NCBI GenBank assembly: GCA_016713225.1
Contig: JADJPO010000011.1
Location: forward strand, 496,001-560,000
DNA from: Kineosporiaceae bacterium
Lineage (GTDB): Bacteria > Actinomycetota > Actinomycetes > Actinomycetales > Kineosporiaceae
Length of the DNA stretch: 64,000 nucleotides
Reading direction: 5' to 3'
Notes under the pieces: generated by a model
Told to the model about the DNA's origin: nothing
The model's database searches: none
What the model saw: the letters and a program-made list of their open reading frames with translations, nothing else
Program-made: the position numbers and the translations under genes
In this document: positions 44,600-53,286 of the stretch, one piece after another
Position numbering within the stretch: the first letter of the stretch is position 1
Layout of the letters: every line of letters begins with the position of its first letter

Positions 44600-47098
44600 T
44601 TACCTATCGGGAGGACCCTGCCCACAGCTCGCCGGGAAGGGGCCGGTGACGATCCGCCGCTGAGCACCCACAGCGATCTGTCCCAGGGCGAGGCCACCGT
44701 CGTTCGGGGGTACCAGCCGGTGGGTGAGCGCCGTGAACCCTCGCGCGGACAGCGCCCGGCGCGTCATGGTGAGCAGGAGCCCGTTGCAGAACACCCCACC
44801 GGACAGCGCCACTCGGCGGTCGTCCACCAGCGAGACGGATCGCTCGGCCACGTCCGCCACGGCCGTGGCGATGGCGCGATGGAAGCCCAGTGCGATGCTC
44901 CCGGGTGCCCGCCCCGCACGGACGTCGTCCACGAGCTGGCGGATCAAGACGGCGATGTCCCAGCGCGAGGGGGCAGGGCCGATCGGCTCACGACCGACGG
45001 CCTCAGCGTCCTGCACCCCGAGCAACGGCGCGCCCAGCAACGGCACGGCGTACTCCCCCGGCTCGACCCCGTCGCGTTCGGCCACCTCGGCGAGAGCCTG
45101 CAGTTCCATCGCGGCCTGAGCCTCGTACCCGGCGTGGTGGCAGACCCCGAGCAACGAGGCGGCGGCGTCGAACAAGCGGCCCATGCTCGACGTCGGGACA
45201 CACCCCAGACCGGTCTCGAGCTGGTGCGCCACCACCCGGCGCTCGTGGTCCGGGCAGGCAGCCACTGGCGGCAGAGCGCCGATACCCTCTGCGTCCCAGT
45301 CGATCCCGGCATGCCAGAGCTGAGCCAACGCCATGCGATAGGTGCGCTGCACCGTGGCATCTCCCCCGGGCAACGGCACGTAGTCGAGATGCGCCAGCCG
45401 GGTGAAGCCGTCGTAGCGGGCGAGCATCACCTCGCCGCCCCAGATCGCCCCGTCGGGGCCGAAACCCGTTCCGTCGAAGGCGAATCCGAGCACCCGCGCG
45501 TCCGGATCAACCTGGTTCTCGGCCATCACCGCCGCGAGATGCGCGTGGTGATGCTGGACGACGACCGGCGGCTCCAGCCCGTCGGCCGCCGCCCGCCGCC
45601 GCGCCCAGGCGGCACTGCGGTACCCGGGATGGGCGTCGCTGACCAGCCGGTGTGGCGTCACCTCGACCAGCGCCTGCACCTGGGCGACGGCGTGCTCGAG
45701 AGCGGTCTGGGTGGCCAGGTCGTCCATGTCCCCCAGGTGACCCGACATCCAGGCGGATCGACCCTGTGCCAGGCAGAACGTGTTCTTCAGGTCTCCCCCG
45801 ACGGCGAGGGTGTCGGCCACCTCGAACGGCAGCGTGACCGGCATCGGAGCGAAGCCCCGGGACCGCCGGATCGGCAGCTCGGCGCCGTCCGCGACGGTGA
45901 CCACCGAGTCGTCGCACGGCACGTGGATCGCCCGGTCGTGACGCAGCCAGGCATCGGCGATGCCGGCCAGCCGCTCCAGCGCCGCGGCGTCGTCGGTGAC
46001 GATCGGCTCGCCGGCCAGGTTGCCGCTCGTCAGCACCAACACCCCAGGGCCGCCGGCGTCGCCGTCGAGGCCGAACAACATCTGGTGCAACGCCGAGGGC
46101 GGCAACATCACCCCGAGCCGCCCCACCCGCGGCGCCACTTCGTCGGCGACCACCGGCTCGCAGGGCGGCGACACCTCCGACGACGTCCCGTCAGCGGGGC
46201 GCACCGCGGGCAGCAGCACGATGGGACGCCGCGGCGAGGTCAGCAGGCCGGCCGCCGCCTCGTCGACCTCGACGATCCGGCGAGCCGTGGCGAGGTCGGG
46301 CACCAGAACCGCAAACGGCTTGTCACCGCGGTGCTTTCGCCGACGGAGCCGGGCCACGGCTGCTGGGTCGGTGGCGTCACAGGCCAGGTGATAGCCGCCG
46401 ATGCCCTTCACGGCGACGATGCCACCGCCCGCCAGCACCTCGCGGGCGCGGGCCAACGCCACCTCGCGGTGGCACGGCGCCACGCCGGGTTCGATGAACT
46501 CGAGCACCGGCCCACACGCATGGCAGGCGATCGGCTGAGCGTGAAAGCGACGGTCGGTCGGATCGGCATACTCCCGGGCGCACTCGGCGCACATGGCGAA
46601 GCCGGCCATGGTCGTCATCGGCCGGTCGTAGGGCAGCCCCGTGACGATCGTGAATCGTGGCCCGCAATTCGTGCAGGTGATGAACGGGTGGCGATAGCGC
46701 CGGTCCGCCGGGTCGGTCAGCTCGGCCGAACAGTCGGCACAGGTGGCGACATCAGCCGGAACCAGGGTGCGCCGTCCGGGCGATCCGGTAGCTGCGGCAC
46801 CCGAGGTGGCAATGGTGAACCCGCTCTCGGCGCGCGCCGGCAGGTCTCGCCAGGTCACCGATTCGACCACCGCCAGGGCCGGTGCCTCGGCCTCGATCGC
46901 CCGGCAGAACGACTCGACGTCCGGCGGGGCGCCCTGCACCTGGGCCAGCACACCGTCGAGGTCATTGCTCACCTCGCCGGTGAGCCCGAGCCGCATGGCC
47001 AGCGTGTAGACGAAGGGTCGAAACCCCACTCCCTGGACGACGCCCCGCACCCGTACCTCGCGCCGCACCGTCGTCGCCAGGCTCAGGGGCGGTTCCAC
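44600..47098 (-). CDS. hypF: carbamoyltransferase HypF
   Basis: An 832-residue HypF. Order of domains: acylphosphatase (about 12-95; VRGVVQGVGFRPFVYTLAMR), two zinc fingers (CADCSAELTD...CTNC and CAECAREYAD...CHAC, about 118-200), YrdC-like domain (about 215-395; GIVAVKGIGGYHLACDA; RRKHRGDKPFAVLV) and a Kae1-like domain (about 440-820; VVVQHHHAHLAAVMAEN, DGTGFGPDGAIWGGE, ALSGGVFCNGLLL). It transfers the carbamoyl group of carbamoyl phosphate to HypE. GTG start at 47098 overlaps the end of the NHL gene by 16 bases. Longer than the E. coli protein (750) because of loop insertions. Confidence 0.96.
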   Translation of the reverse strand: MEPPLSLATTVRREVRVRGVVQGVGFRPFVYTLAMRLGLTGEVSNDLDGVLAQVQGAPPDVESFCRAIEAEAPALAVVESVTWRDLPARAESGFTIATSGAAATGSPGRRTLVPADVATCADCSAELTDPADRRYRHPFITCTNCGPRFTIVTGLPYDRPMTTMAGFAMCAECAREYADPTDRRFHAQPIACHACGPVLEFIEPGVAPCHREVALARAREVLAGGGIVAVKGIGGYHLACDATDPAAVARLRRRKHRGDKPFAVLVPDLATARRIVEVDEAAAGLLTSPRRPIVLLPAVRPADGTSSEVSPPCEPVVADEVAPRVGRLGVMLPPSALHQMLFGLDGDAGGPGVLVLTSGNLAGEPIVTDDAAALERLAGIADAWLRHDRAIHVPCDDSVVTVADGAELPIRRSRGFAPMPVTLPFEVADTLAVGGDLKNTFCLAQGRSAWMSGHLGDMDDLATQTALEHAVAQVQALVEVTPHRLVSDAHPGYRSAAWARRRAAADGLEPPVVVQHHHAHLAAVMAENQVDPDARVLGFAFDGTGFGPDGAIWGGEVMLARYDGFTRLAHLDYVPLPGGDATVQRTYRMALAQLWHAGIDWDAEGIGALPPVAACPDHERRVVAHQLETGLGCVPTSSMGRLFDAAASLLGVCHHAGYEAQAAMELQALAEVAERDGVEPGEYAVPLLGAPLLGVQDAEAVGREPIGPAPSRWDIAVLIRQLVDDVRAGRAPGSIALGFHRAIATAVADVAERSVSLVDDRRVALSGGVFCNGLLLTMTRRALSARGFTALTHRLVPPNDGGLALGQIAVGAQRRIVTGPFPASCGQGPPDR

Positions 47099-48270
47099 AG
47101 GACCACCCGATTGTTGCCGGAGTCGGCGACGGCGAGCACATCACCGTGCCCGTCCAAGCGAGGGTCGCGCACCGCGGACAAGCCGTACGGCCAGCAGAAG
47201 CCGTCGGGAGTGACCGCCGTCCAGCGGTTCTCGCCCGCCGGGTCGAACCCGTGCTGCCCCAGGACCGCGTCCGCCGGCGTGGCAACCGGTTGCGCCGCCG
47301 GCCTGCGCCAGCCCAGAACCCGGTTGTTCGCCGTGTCCCCGACCAGTAGCTCACCCTCCAGACATGTTGCCGCATAGGGGAATCGGAGCCTGGATGGCCC
47401 CTGCGGCACATGCGGCATCTCGGCTGCCGACGTGAACCCGGGCTGGCCGAGCACGAGATCGGCGGGGCGGTCGGCGTCCAGTGGCAGCCGCCAGCCGAGC
47501 ACTCGATGGTTGCCGGCATCGGCTACCCACAACACGTCGCCGGCGGCGTCCGGCACCACGGCGATGGCATGCGGCCAGCGAAAGGAGTCGGCCGCGACAT
47601 CGGCGCCGCGGTTCTCGTCCCGGTCGCCCGGGGCGCCTTGCCCGATGATCACATCGGCGGGGCGACAAGGATCGAAACCCGTTGTGGGTGAGGTATTCCA
47701 ACCGAGTACTCGGCGGTTTCCGGTGTCGCAGACCCACAGCCATCCGTCGTGCCAGGTGACCCCGAACGGCCAATAGAGCGAGGCCGCATCGGCGTCGCCA
47801 CCACGGTTGGGCTCGATGCTCGACAGGTTGGGTTGCCCCAGCCACCACACCGGCTCCGGATCGTGCCGATCGAGGGCGCCGTCGTAGGCCACGAGGCGAT
47901 GGTTCCAGCCGTCGGCGACCAGCAGCAGTCCCTCGGCCAATGCGAGCCCGGTCGGCAGGAACAACCCCCGCTCGGGACCACGGCCCCCGGCCTGCGGCCC
48001 CTCCGAGTACGGGTCGGCCTGGCCGATCACCACCGCACAATCCGCCGCGTCCGTCGTCGGAACGTCCGGCCACACCATCAGCCGGTGGTTTCCCGTGTCG
48101 GCGGCGATGACGCGTACCGCCGCCTCCCCGGCGTCCAAGAGCACTCCGCGCGGGCCGTAGAGCTGGGACGGCGTCGGGTCGGCGTCGGGCAGCGCCAGGC
48201 TCAGTTCGGAGGCGGCACCGAGAACCCGAAGCGGCTGCCAGCCACCGGTCAGGTCCCCAGTCGCACCCAC
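47083..48270 (-). CDS. NHL-repeat beta-propeller of the group 1h hydrogenase locus
   Basis: A 395-residue protein with about six NHL-type repeats, each ending D-x-G/A-N-x-R-V/L-x-x-W (ADTGNHRLMVW, ADGWNHRLVAY, CDTGNRRVLGW, ADAGNHRVLGW, GDTANNRVLGW, ADSGNNRVVLW). No signal peptide. Genes for NHL proteins are conserved beside group 1h/5 hydrogenases of actinobacteria; their role is unknown, perhaps a scaffold for assembly or electron transfer. It overlaps the NifU-Rieske gene by 22 bases at its start and hypF at its end, so all three are translated together. Confidence 0.85.
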   Translation of the reverse strand: MGATGDLTGGWQPLRVLGAASELSLALPDADPTPSQLYGPRGVLLDAGEAAVRVIAADTGNHRLMVWPDVPTTDAADCAVVIGQADPYSEGPQAGGRGPERGLFLPTGLALAEGLLLVADGWNHRLVAYDGALDRHDPEPVWWLGQPNLSSIEPNRGGDADAASLYWPFGVTWHDGWLWVCDTGNRRVLGWNTSPTTGFDPCRPADVIIGQGAPGDRDENRGADVAADSFRWPHAIAVVPDAAGDVLWVADAGNHRVLGWRLPLDADRPADLVLGQPGFTSAAEMPHVPQGPSRLRFPYAATCLEGELLVGDTANNRVLGWRRPAAQPVATPADAVLGQHGFDPAGENRWTAVTPDGFCWPYGLSAVRDPRLDGHGDVLAVADSGNNRVVLWNRP

Positions 48271-49124
48271 ACCCGATCACCGTCCACCCGGGCGGGATAG
48301 GCATCCAGCCGCTTGTCGCCGGCCGAGATGCACTCCCCTGTCAGCGCCTGGTACTTGTACCCGTGCCACGGGCAGGTGAGCACGGCGCCCTCGCCGTCCA
48401 CCATGGCCCGCTCCAACGAGAAGCCTGCGTGGGCACAGGCATTGCGATAGGCGGACACCTGGTCGCCGATGCGCACCAGGGCGATCGCGCCCGGGTCGGA
48501 CGGCGCACCGGTCGCGGTGACTCCCGGCGGATGCCAGAGCGTCACCCGGCCGTCGGCCACCTCGGCCAGCTCCGGACCCTTGGTCCACTGGGTGCGCACG
48601 CTGATCGAGCCCAGCCCGATGGTCACCGGCGCAGGTTCGTCCGGCACCACCTCGACCCGCTCGAGCCCCGCCCGGGTGATCAGCGCGGTCTCGACCAGCT
48701 CGCGCAGCGTGGTCGCCGATTGCGAGCAGCCACTGCAGGCCCCGGACAGCCGGACCTTCGCCACCGGCGGCTCGACCGCGATCAGCTCGACTCCGCCACC
48801 ATGGGATTCGAGGTAGGGGCGCACCTCGTCGAGGGCCTGCTGGGCCAGGGTCATCGGGTCGGCCCGCACGATGCCGTGCATCACCAGCAGGGCGTAGACC
48901 ACCGGGTCGTCGACGAGCTCGAACAGCAGCTCCTTGCCCCGCGGATCCTCCTTGAGTCGCCGGACGACGCGCAGCAGGCCTTCGCGGTGGAATCCCTCGA
49001 CCGCGGCCTTCAGGTCCATCGCCACCCGGCGTGAGGGTGCGTCGAGCAGCTCGGCGCGCTCGACCGCGGTGTCGACCCGGCGCGCCGCGGCGTCCAGCTC
49101 GCCAGCTGTGGTCTCTGTCGTCAT
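48249..49124 (-). CDS. NifU C-terminal domain fused to Rieske domain, hydrogenase-linked
   Basis: A 291-residue fusion. Residues 1-85 are helical, 90-160 are a NifU C-terminal domain with Cys130-x2-Cys133 (GACSGCSQSATTLRELV), and 175-291 are a Rieske domain with Cys230-x-His232 (CAHAGFSLE) and Cys251-x2-His254 (CPWHGYKYQA), ligands of a [2Fe-2S] cluster. Comparable iron-sulfur proteins (HhyE/HucE) are encoded with mycobacterial H2-oxidising enzymes and are proposed to pass electrons from the cytosolic enzyme to the respiratory chain. The CxxC could also bridge a cluster between two subunits. Coupled to the NHL gene by overlap. Confidence 0.88.
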   Translation of the reverse strand: MTTETTAGELDAAARRVDTAVERAELLDAPSRRVAMDLKAAVEGFHREGLLRVVRRLKEDPRGKELLFELVDDPVVYALLVMHGIVRADPMTLAQQALDEVRPYLESHGGGVELIAVEPPVAKVRLSGACSGCSQSATTLRELVETALITRAGLERVEVVPDEPAPVTIGLGSISVRTQWTKGPELAEVADGRVTLWHPPGVTATGAPSDPGAIALVRIGDQVSAYRNACAHAGFSLERAMVDGEGAVLTCPWHGYKYQALTGECISAGDKRLDAYPARVDGDRVWVRLGT

Positions 49125-49132
49125 CAGTTCTC

Positions 49133-49495
49133 CTAGAGGTGCCCCGACAGGGCCAGTTCGATGCCCTGGTCGACCTTGACCGTGAGCACGTCGGCGAACG
49201 CGCGCACCGCGAGCTCCTGCAGCACCTCGGCCACGGTGCCCGAGTGGGTGCCCTCGACCCGCCGCTTCTCGCAGGCCCCCAGCACGAACATCGCCCCGGC
49301 GGCGTTGTCCAGCAGGAAGTCTCGCAGCACGGCGCGAACGAACTCATCCAGCCAGACGCCCTCACCCTGCGGGTCGGCGCGCAACGCGGCCAGAGCCGGC
49401 TCGAGCCCGCCGGTGCGTTGCACCAGGCGCTCGACGAACCGTTCGGCGGCGGTGTTGACCAGGAAGTCGAACTGCGCGCGTTCGTGCAGCTCCAT
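49133..49495 (-). CDS. hydrogenase-locus conserved protein, 120 residues
   Basis: A 120-residue soluble, mostly helical protein (FDFLVNTAAERFVERLVQRT; FVRAVLRDFLLDNAAGAMFV; VEGTHSGTVAEVLQELAVRA). Not recognised as a characterised family, but it sits tightly between the TPR gene (16 bases) and the NifU-Rieske gene (8 bases) inside the hydrogenase operon. It has a single Cys (ACEKRR). ATG at 49495 has a usable start context; the frame is open further upstream within the TPR gene. A role in assembly or small-subunit interaction is only inference. Confidence 0.65.
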   Translation of the reverse strand: MELHERAQFDFLVNTAAERFVERLVQRTGGLEPALAALRADPQGEGVWLDEFVRAVLRDFLLDNAAGAMFVLGACEKRRVEGTHSGTVAEVLQELAVRAFADVLTVKVDQGIELALSGHL

Positions 49496-49511
49496 CAGCC
49501 GCTCACCCCCA

Positions 49512-50786
49512 TCAGGGATTCGCCACCCGGGTGTGGGCCAGCACATCGGCCAGGGCGGCGTCCACGGTGACGACCGACGCGGCGTCCCCACCGCGGTCGA
49601 ACAGCTCGCGGGCCTGGGTGAGCTTGACCGTGGCCTGGTCGTGGATTCCCAGGTGGGCCAGCGCTGTGCCCTGGTTGGCCAGCACCCGCGCATGGCCCAG
49701 CGGATCGGCCTCGGCGGTGCGCACGGCGAGCACCTCCTCGTACATGTCCACCGCCTCGACCAGGTTCTCGACCGGGTGTGTGGTCGGTAGGTGTTGCAGC
49801 GCGTTGGCCAGGTTGAGGGTCACCATGGCCCACTCCCGCGGGTGCTCCTCGCGGGTGTAGTAGGTCAGCGCCTCGCGCAGCGACTGGACGGCGACCCCGC
49901 GGCGTAGCTTGTCGCGAGCCTCGCCCACGGGCATCGCCAGGTAGGCCAGCGCGAGGTTGGAATGCGCAAAGGCGTAACGCTGCGGCTGGGACTCCTTGCG
50001 CAGCAGGCGAAGCGACAGGTGGTACATCCGGATCGCCTCGAGCAGCAGGTGGGTGGCATTGCCGGAGTGCGAGGCCAGCTCCTGGTAGGCGGTGGCCTGG
50101 CCGAGGGCCAGTTCGGCCATCGCCGGTTCGACGGCGTCCAGGCCACGCAACGCGTCGACGGCCTCGCGATACGCCTCGACCACGTCGGCGTCGACACCAT
50201 TGACCTCTTGCAGCAGGGAGGCTTGCTGACCGAGCAGCAGCGCACCGAGCACCGCACTGATCGGGCGGGCAGCGGCCTCGGCGGACACCAACGCGTCCAG
50301 TGCCCCCTGCGGATCGCTGCGCTCCAAGGCGGCGGCGGCCCGCGCCGCCAGCACGTGGGCCGCGATCTCGCCGGTCAGTGCCCCGGACTCGATCGCCGAG
50401 GCCTCGGGCAGGTCGGCGGGGCACCCCAGGCTGTAGGCGGCCACCTCGATCAGAGCCGCCAGATCGGCATCGCCCTCGGCCGCTGAGGCCGCGCGGGCGG
50501 TCTGCAGCGAGGTCTGATCACCGGTGAGCACGAAGTGGTTGTAGGCGTGCACCCCCCCGGCGTCCGGGTCGATGAGTTTCGCCGCGTCGTCCACGGCTCC
50601 GCCGGCGGCCAGGGCGAAGGGGGTCAACGCCTGCGGCCACGGATCGGGAAGGTGCCCGCTGAGCAGCCGCCGTACCGCCTCGGCGCATTCGGCGGCATCC
50701 ACGGCGCCCGGTGACCGGGGCGGCACGGCCAACCAGCCCGCGGGCAGCGGCAGCACGCCGATCGGCTGTGGCCTGCTCAGCGGCAT
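49512..50786 (-). CDS. tetratricopeptide repeat protein of the hydrogenase locus
   Basis: A 424-residue helical protein with TPR-like repeats, clearest in the C-terminal half (RYAFAHSNLALAYLAMPVGE; WAMVTLNLANALQHLPTTHP; HARVLANQGTALAHLGIHDQ), each with the A-x-x-x-L-A/G-x-A pattern. The N-terminal 70 residues are less regular. TPR proteins are found beside group 1h hydrogenases elsewhere in actinobacteria and may be an assembly scaffold. No signal peptide. Transcribed with its neighbours from the hydrogenase promoter. Confidence 0.75.
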   Translation of the reverse strand: MPLSRPQPIGVLPLPAGWLAVPPRSPGAVDAAECAEAVRRLLSGHLPDPWPQALTPFALAAGGAVDDAAKLIDPDAGGVHAYNHFVLTGDQTSLQTARAASAAEGDADLAALIEVAAYSLGCPADLPEASAIESGALTGEIAAHVLAARAAAALERSDPQGALDALVSAEAAARPISAVLGALLLGQQASLLQEVNGVDADVVEAYREAVDALRGLDAVEPAMAELALGQATAYQELASHSGNATHLLLEAIRMYHLSLRLLRKESQPQRYAFAHSNLALAYLAMPVGEARDKLRRGVAVQSLREALTYYTREEHPREWAMVTLNLANALQHLPTTHPVENLVEAVDMYEEVLAVRTAEADPLGHARVLANQGTALAHLGIHDQATVKLTQARELFDRGGDAASVVTVDAALADVLAHTRVANP

Positions 50787-50831
50787 CGCGGTGATCCCTT
50801 CTGCGGGTGGACGTTCGGGCCGGTCGTGAGG

Positions 50832-51104
50832 TCACCAGCCGCTCGGGGGTGGGGCATCTCGACCGGCAGCGCGCCGGATGTGGTGGGCAGCCACCTTCGC
50901 ATGCTTCTCGGTGAGATACGGACCGATTCGGCGGCGTGCCACATCATCGGTGAAGCCGACGACGAGTTCGACCCACCACCCGGCATGGTCCGCAGTGACC
51001 TCACAGCCGAGCACGGCAGCCGAGTCGTCGCCCTGCCCATCCGGGTGACCATCCGGCCCATCCGGGGTGCCCTCCGATGGGGCATCTGGAGTGTCCGCCG
51101 CCAT
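50832..51104 (-). CDS. hydrogenase-locus small protein, 90 residues
   Basis: A 90-residue protein with a disordered Asp/Gly/Pro-rich first third and a conserved-looking second part (GCEVTADHAGWWVELVVGFT, DDVARRRIGPYLTEKHAKVA). Not recognised. It begins 8 bases after the endopeptidase stop on the same strand and lies before the TPR gene, so it is almost certainly expressed with the hydrogenase. It has one Cys. Confidence 0.65.
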   Translation of the reverse strand: MAADTPDAPSEGTPDGPDGHPDGQGDDSAAVLGCEVTADHAGWWVELVVGFTDDVARRRIGPYLTEKHAKVAAHHIRRAAGRDAPPPSGW

Positions 51105-51111
51105 GCCACGA

Positions 51112-51636
51112 TCACCCGGCCACCTCGGCGCGCACCAGGTCGAGCACCCGCTCCATCCCGGCGCGTACCGGTTCGGTCAGCTCGGCACCCGGCTCGGTGG
51201 AGGCCGCCTCGATCAGGAACACCACGACGTCCTTCGGGTAGGCGTCCTTGAGCAGCCAGCGCCCGACGGCGAGGGCGTGATCCCAGCGAAAGGCGTGCTG
51301 GTTCAGCCCGTCCACCGGTGGCAGCTGCTCCAGCTCCTCGCCGGGCACGCGGAACACGGTGCCCGGCTCGGCACCGGTCCGCGCGGCGTCCACGATCACG
51401 ACCTTGCGCCGGCCGCGCATCTTGAACGCCACGTCCATACCGGCGGTCCCGCCGTCGACCAGCTCGACGTCGTCCGGCACACCCTGGTCCCACAGGTGCC
51501 GGATCAGCGTCGGGCCGACCGCGTCGTCCCCGCGCAACAGGTTGCCGCACCCGATCACCAGGTGCGCAACCACCGGCGGGGACGGCGGTTCCGTGTGTTC
51601 CGCACTGCCCGGGTCGGCCGGCGATGCGCCGCTCAC
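51112..51636 (-). CDS. [NiFe] hydrogenase maturation endopeptidase
   Basis: A 174-residue HybD/HyaD-family protease. The nickel-sensing site is seen in VIGCGNLLRGDDAVGPTLIR (first acidic residue), DGGTAGMDVAF and the later LNQHAFRWDHALAV (His). The enzyme removes the C-terminal extension of the large subunit after nickel insertion. GTG at 51636 overlaps the large-subunit stop as GTGA, which ties it to that substrate. The first 22 residues are low complexity. Confidence 0.9.
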   Translation of the reverse strand: MSGASPADPGSAEHTEPPSPPVVAHLVIGCGNLLRGDDAVGPTLIRHLWDQGVPDDVELVDGGTAGMDVAFKMRGRRKVVIVDAARTGAEPGTVFRVPGEELEQLPPVDGLNQHAFRWDHALAVGRWLLKDAYPKDVVVFLIEAASTEPGAELTEPVRAGMERVLDLVRAEVAG

Positions 51637-53240
51637 ATGCCGCCGACGACGAACTTCGACAGTTGCTTGCCGGTCTTGCCGTCGTAGGCGTGCACGGTGC
51701 AGACCAGGCAGGAGTCGAACGACCGGGCGACGTGACCGAGCTCGACCGGGTCGGCGGTGTTGGCCACCGGGGTACCCAGGAACGCCTTCTCGATCGGCCC
51801 GACCACCTGGTCGGCGTCCCGCGGGCCGACGTTCCACGCGGTCGGCGTGATCACCTGGTAGTTCTCGATCTTGCCGTTCTCGAGCACGATCCAGTCCGAC
51901 AGCGCGCCGCGAGCAGCCTCGGTGGAGCCGAACCCCTTGCCCGACTCACGCTCGACCGGCTTGGCGTAGAACTTGTCGTGCAGGTCGATCTCGTCGAGCC
52001 AGCGGCGGGCCATCGTGTAGTACTTGGCCAGTTCGTGGGTGCGGGCCAGCACCCGGGTCAGCACCGACGGTCCCTCGCTGTTGATCACGTTGAGGAACAA
52101 CGGGTCCGCGTCCTGGTGAGCGGCCGGGTCGGGCTGGGCGGCCATGACCTGGCGGGCCAGCGGCCCCACCTCGAGCGGTACATAACCCAGCCCCGGGACG
52201 TCGTAGCGCGGGGACTTGGCCCAGGAGTACTTGTCCTGCTTCTCGCCCACGAGGGGGTCGATCGGGTCGGTCACCCCGTCGAACGGGTGGTGCGAGCCGG
52301 TCCCCTTGTAGAAGGAGTGGGTGTGGTCCTCACGCACTCGCGCCTGGTCGAACTCGTGGAATCCGCCACCGGCGTAGATGCCCGAACGCGAGATCAGCGC
52401 CGCATTGCGGCCCTCGATGGTCGGGTTCTGGTAGAGCTCGGGGTCGAGATAGGTGCCGGTGGACAGGAAGTTGCCGTGACCCTGACCGTACTTGTCGAGG
52501 CCGACCTCGAGCGCGTACCGGATGAAGAACCCGCAGTCACTGTTGTAGTGACCCTCGTTCTCGTTCATCCAGGCGAGGATGTCCTCCCAGGTCTTGTTCT
52601 GCATCCAGCGCTCGATCGAGCCGCCCAGCCACTCCTTCTCGAGCCACTCGTTCTTCCAGTACTCGAGGATCGAGATCGAGCGGGTGACGTCCGACAGCGT
52701 CGGCGCGCTCATCACCCCACCGGGGATCATGAACGAGGAGTGCGGCCACTGCCCGCCGAAGATGGCGTAGATCTCGACCGGCTTGTTCGACAGCGTCACG
52801 CCCTTCTCGTAGGCGGTGCCGACGAACGGGGCGAAGCGGCGGACCGCCTCGTCGTAGGACGGGGTCTTGGCGTAGCGCTTGTTGGTCAGGTCGATCGCGA
52901 AGATCGCGTAGAACCACCGCGGAATGCTCTGCAGGGTCTCGCAGGCCTGGGCGATGTTGCGGATCCGGGTACCGTTCGGCGGCACGTGGGTCTGCCAGGC
53001 GGTGTCGAGGGCGTAGACCGCCTTGTACAGGTGGCTGCCACCGCAGATCCCGCAGATGCGCGGGGTCACGATGAGGCCGGCCTGTGGGTCCTTGCCCTTG
53101 AGGATCATCTCGAAGCCGCGGAACATGCCGGCCGTCGTCCAGGCATCGGTCACGACGCCGTCGGTGAGGGTGACCCGGACGTCGAGGTCGCCCTCGACCC
53201 GCCCGAGCGGGCTGACGTGAAGGTCCATGGTGCTGGTCAC
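51633..53240 (-). CDS. hhyL: group 1h [NiFe] hydrogenase large subunit
   Basis: A 535-residue catalytic subunit. L1 motif RICGICGGSH gives Cys63 and Cys66; L2 motif DSCLVCTVH near the end gives Cys511, Cys514 and His517, the four cysteines that bind nickel and iron. After His517 an 18-residue extension (ending VVGGM) should be cleaved by the endopeptidase encoded next. The L2 form DSCLVCTVHA, the accessory gene set and the absence of a Tat signal on the partner fit the actinobacterial high-affinity group 1h/5 enzymes that oxidise atmospheric H2. GTG at 53240 is preceded by GGAG; an ATG four codons later is an alternative. Confidence 0.95.
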   Translation of the reverse strand: MTSTMDLHVSPLGRVEGDLDVRVTLTDGVVTDAWTTAGMFRGFEMILKGKDPQAGLIVTPRICGICGGSHLYKAVYALDTAWQTHVPPNGTRIRNIAQACETLQSIPRWFYAIFAIDLTNKRYAKTPSYDEAVRRFAPFVGTAYEKGVTLSNKPVEIYAIFGGQWPHSSFMIPGGVMSAPTLSDVTRSISILEYWKNEWLEKEWLGGSIERWMQNKTWEDILAWMNENEGHYNSDCGFFIRYALEVGLDKYGQGHGNFLSTGTYLDPELYQNPTIEGRNAALISRSGIYAGGGFHEFDQARVREDHTHSFYKGTGSHHPFDGVTDPIDPLVGEKQDKYSWAKSPRYDVPGLGYVPLEVGPLARQVMAAQPDPAAHQDADPLFLNVINSEGPSVLTRVLARTHELAKYYTMARRWLDEIDLHDKFYAKPVERESGKGFGSTEAARGALSDWIVLENGKIENYQVITPTAWNVGPRDADQVVGPIEKAFLGTPVANTADPVELGHVARSFDSCLVCTVHAYDGKTGKQLSKFVVGGM

Positions 53241-53286
53241 GGTTGCTCCTGTGCGTGAAAGGCGAGTGAGAGGAGAAGGACGGGGA

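Noticed and set aside
44540..47377. 945-codon open frame antisense to hypF
   Set aside because: Product is Arg/His/Gln-rich low complexity, mirrors the coding frame of hypF, and has no family features; typical shadow frame in very GC-rich DNA.
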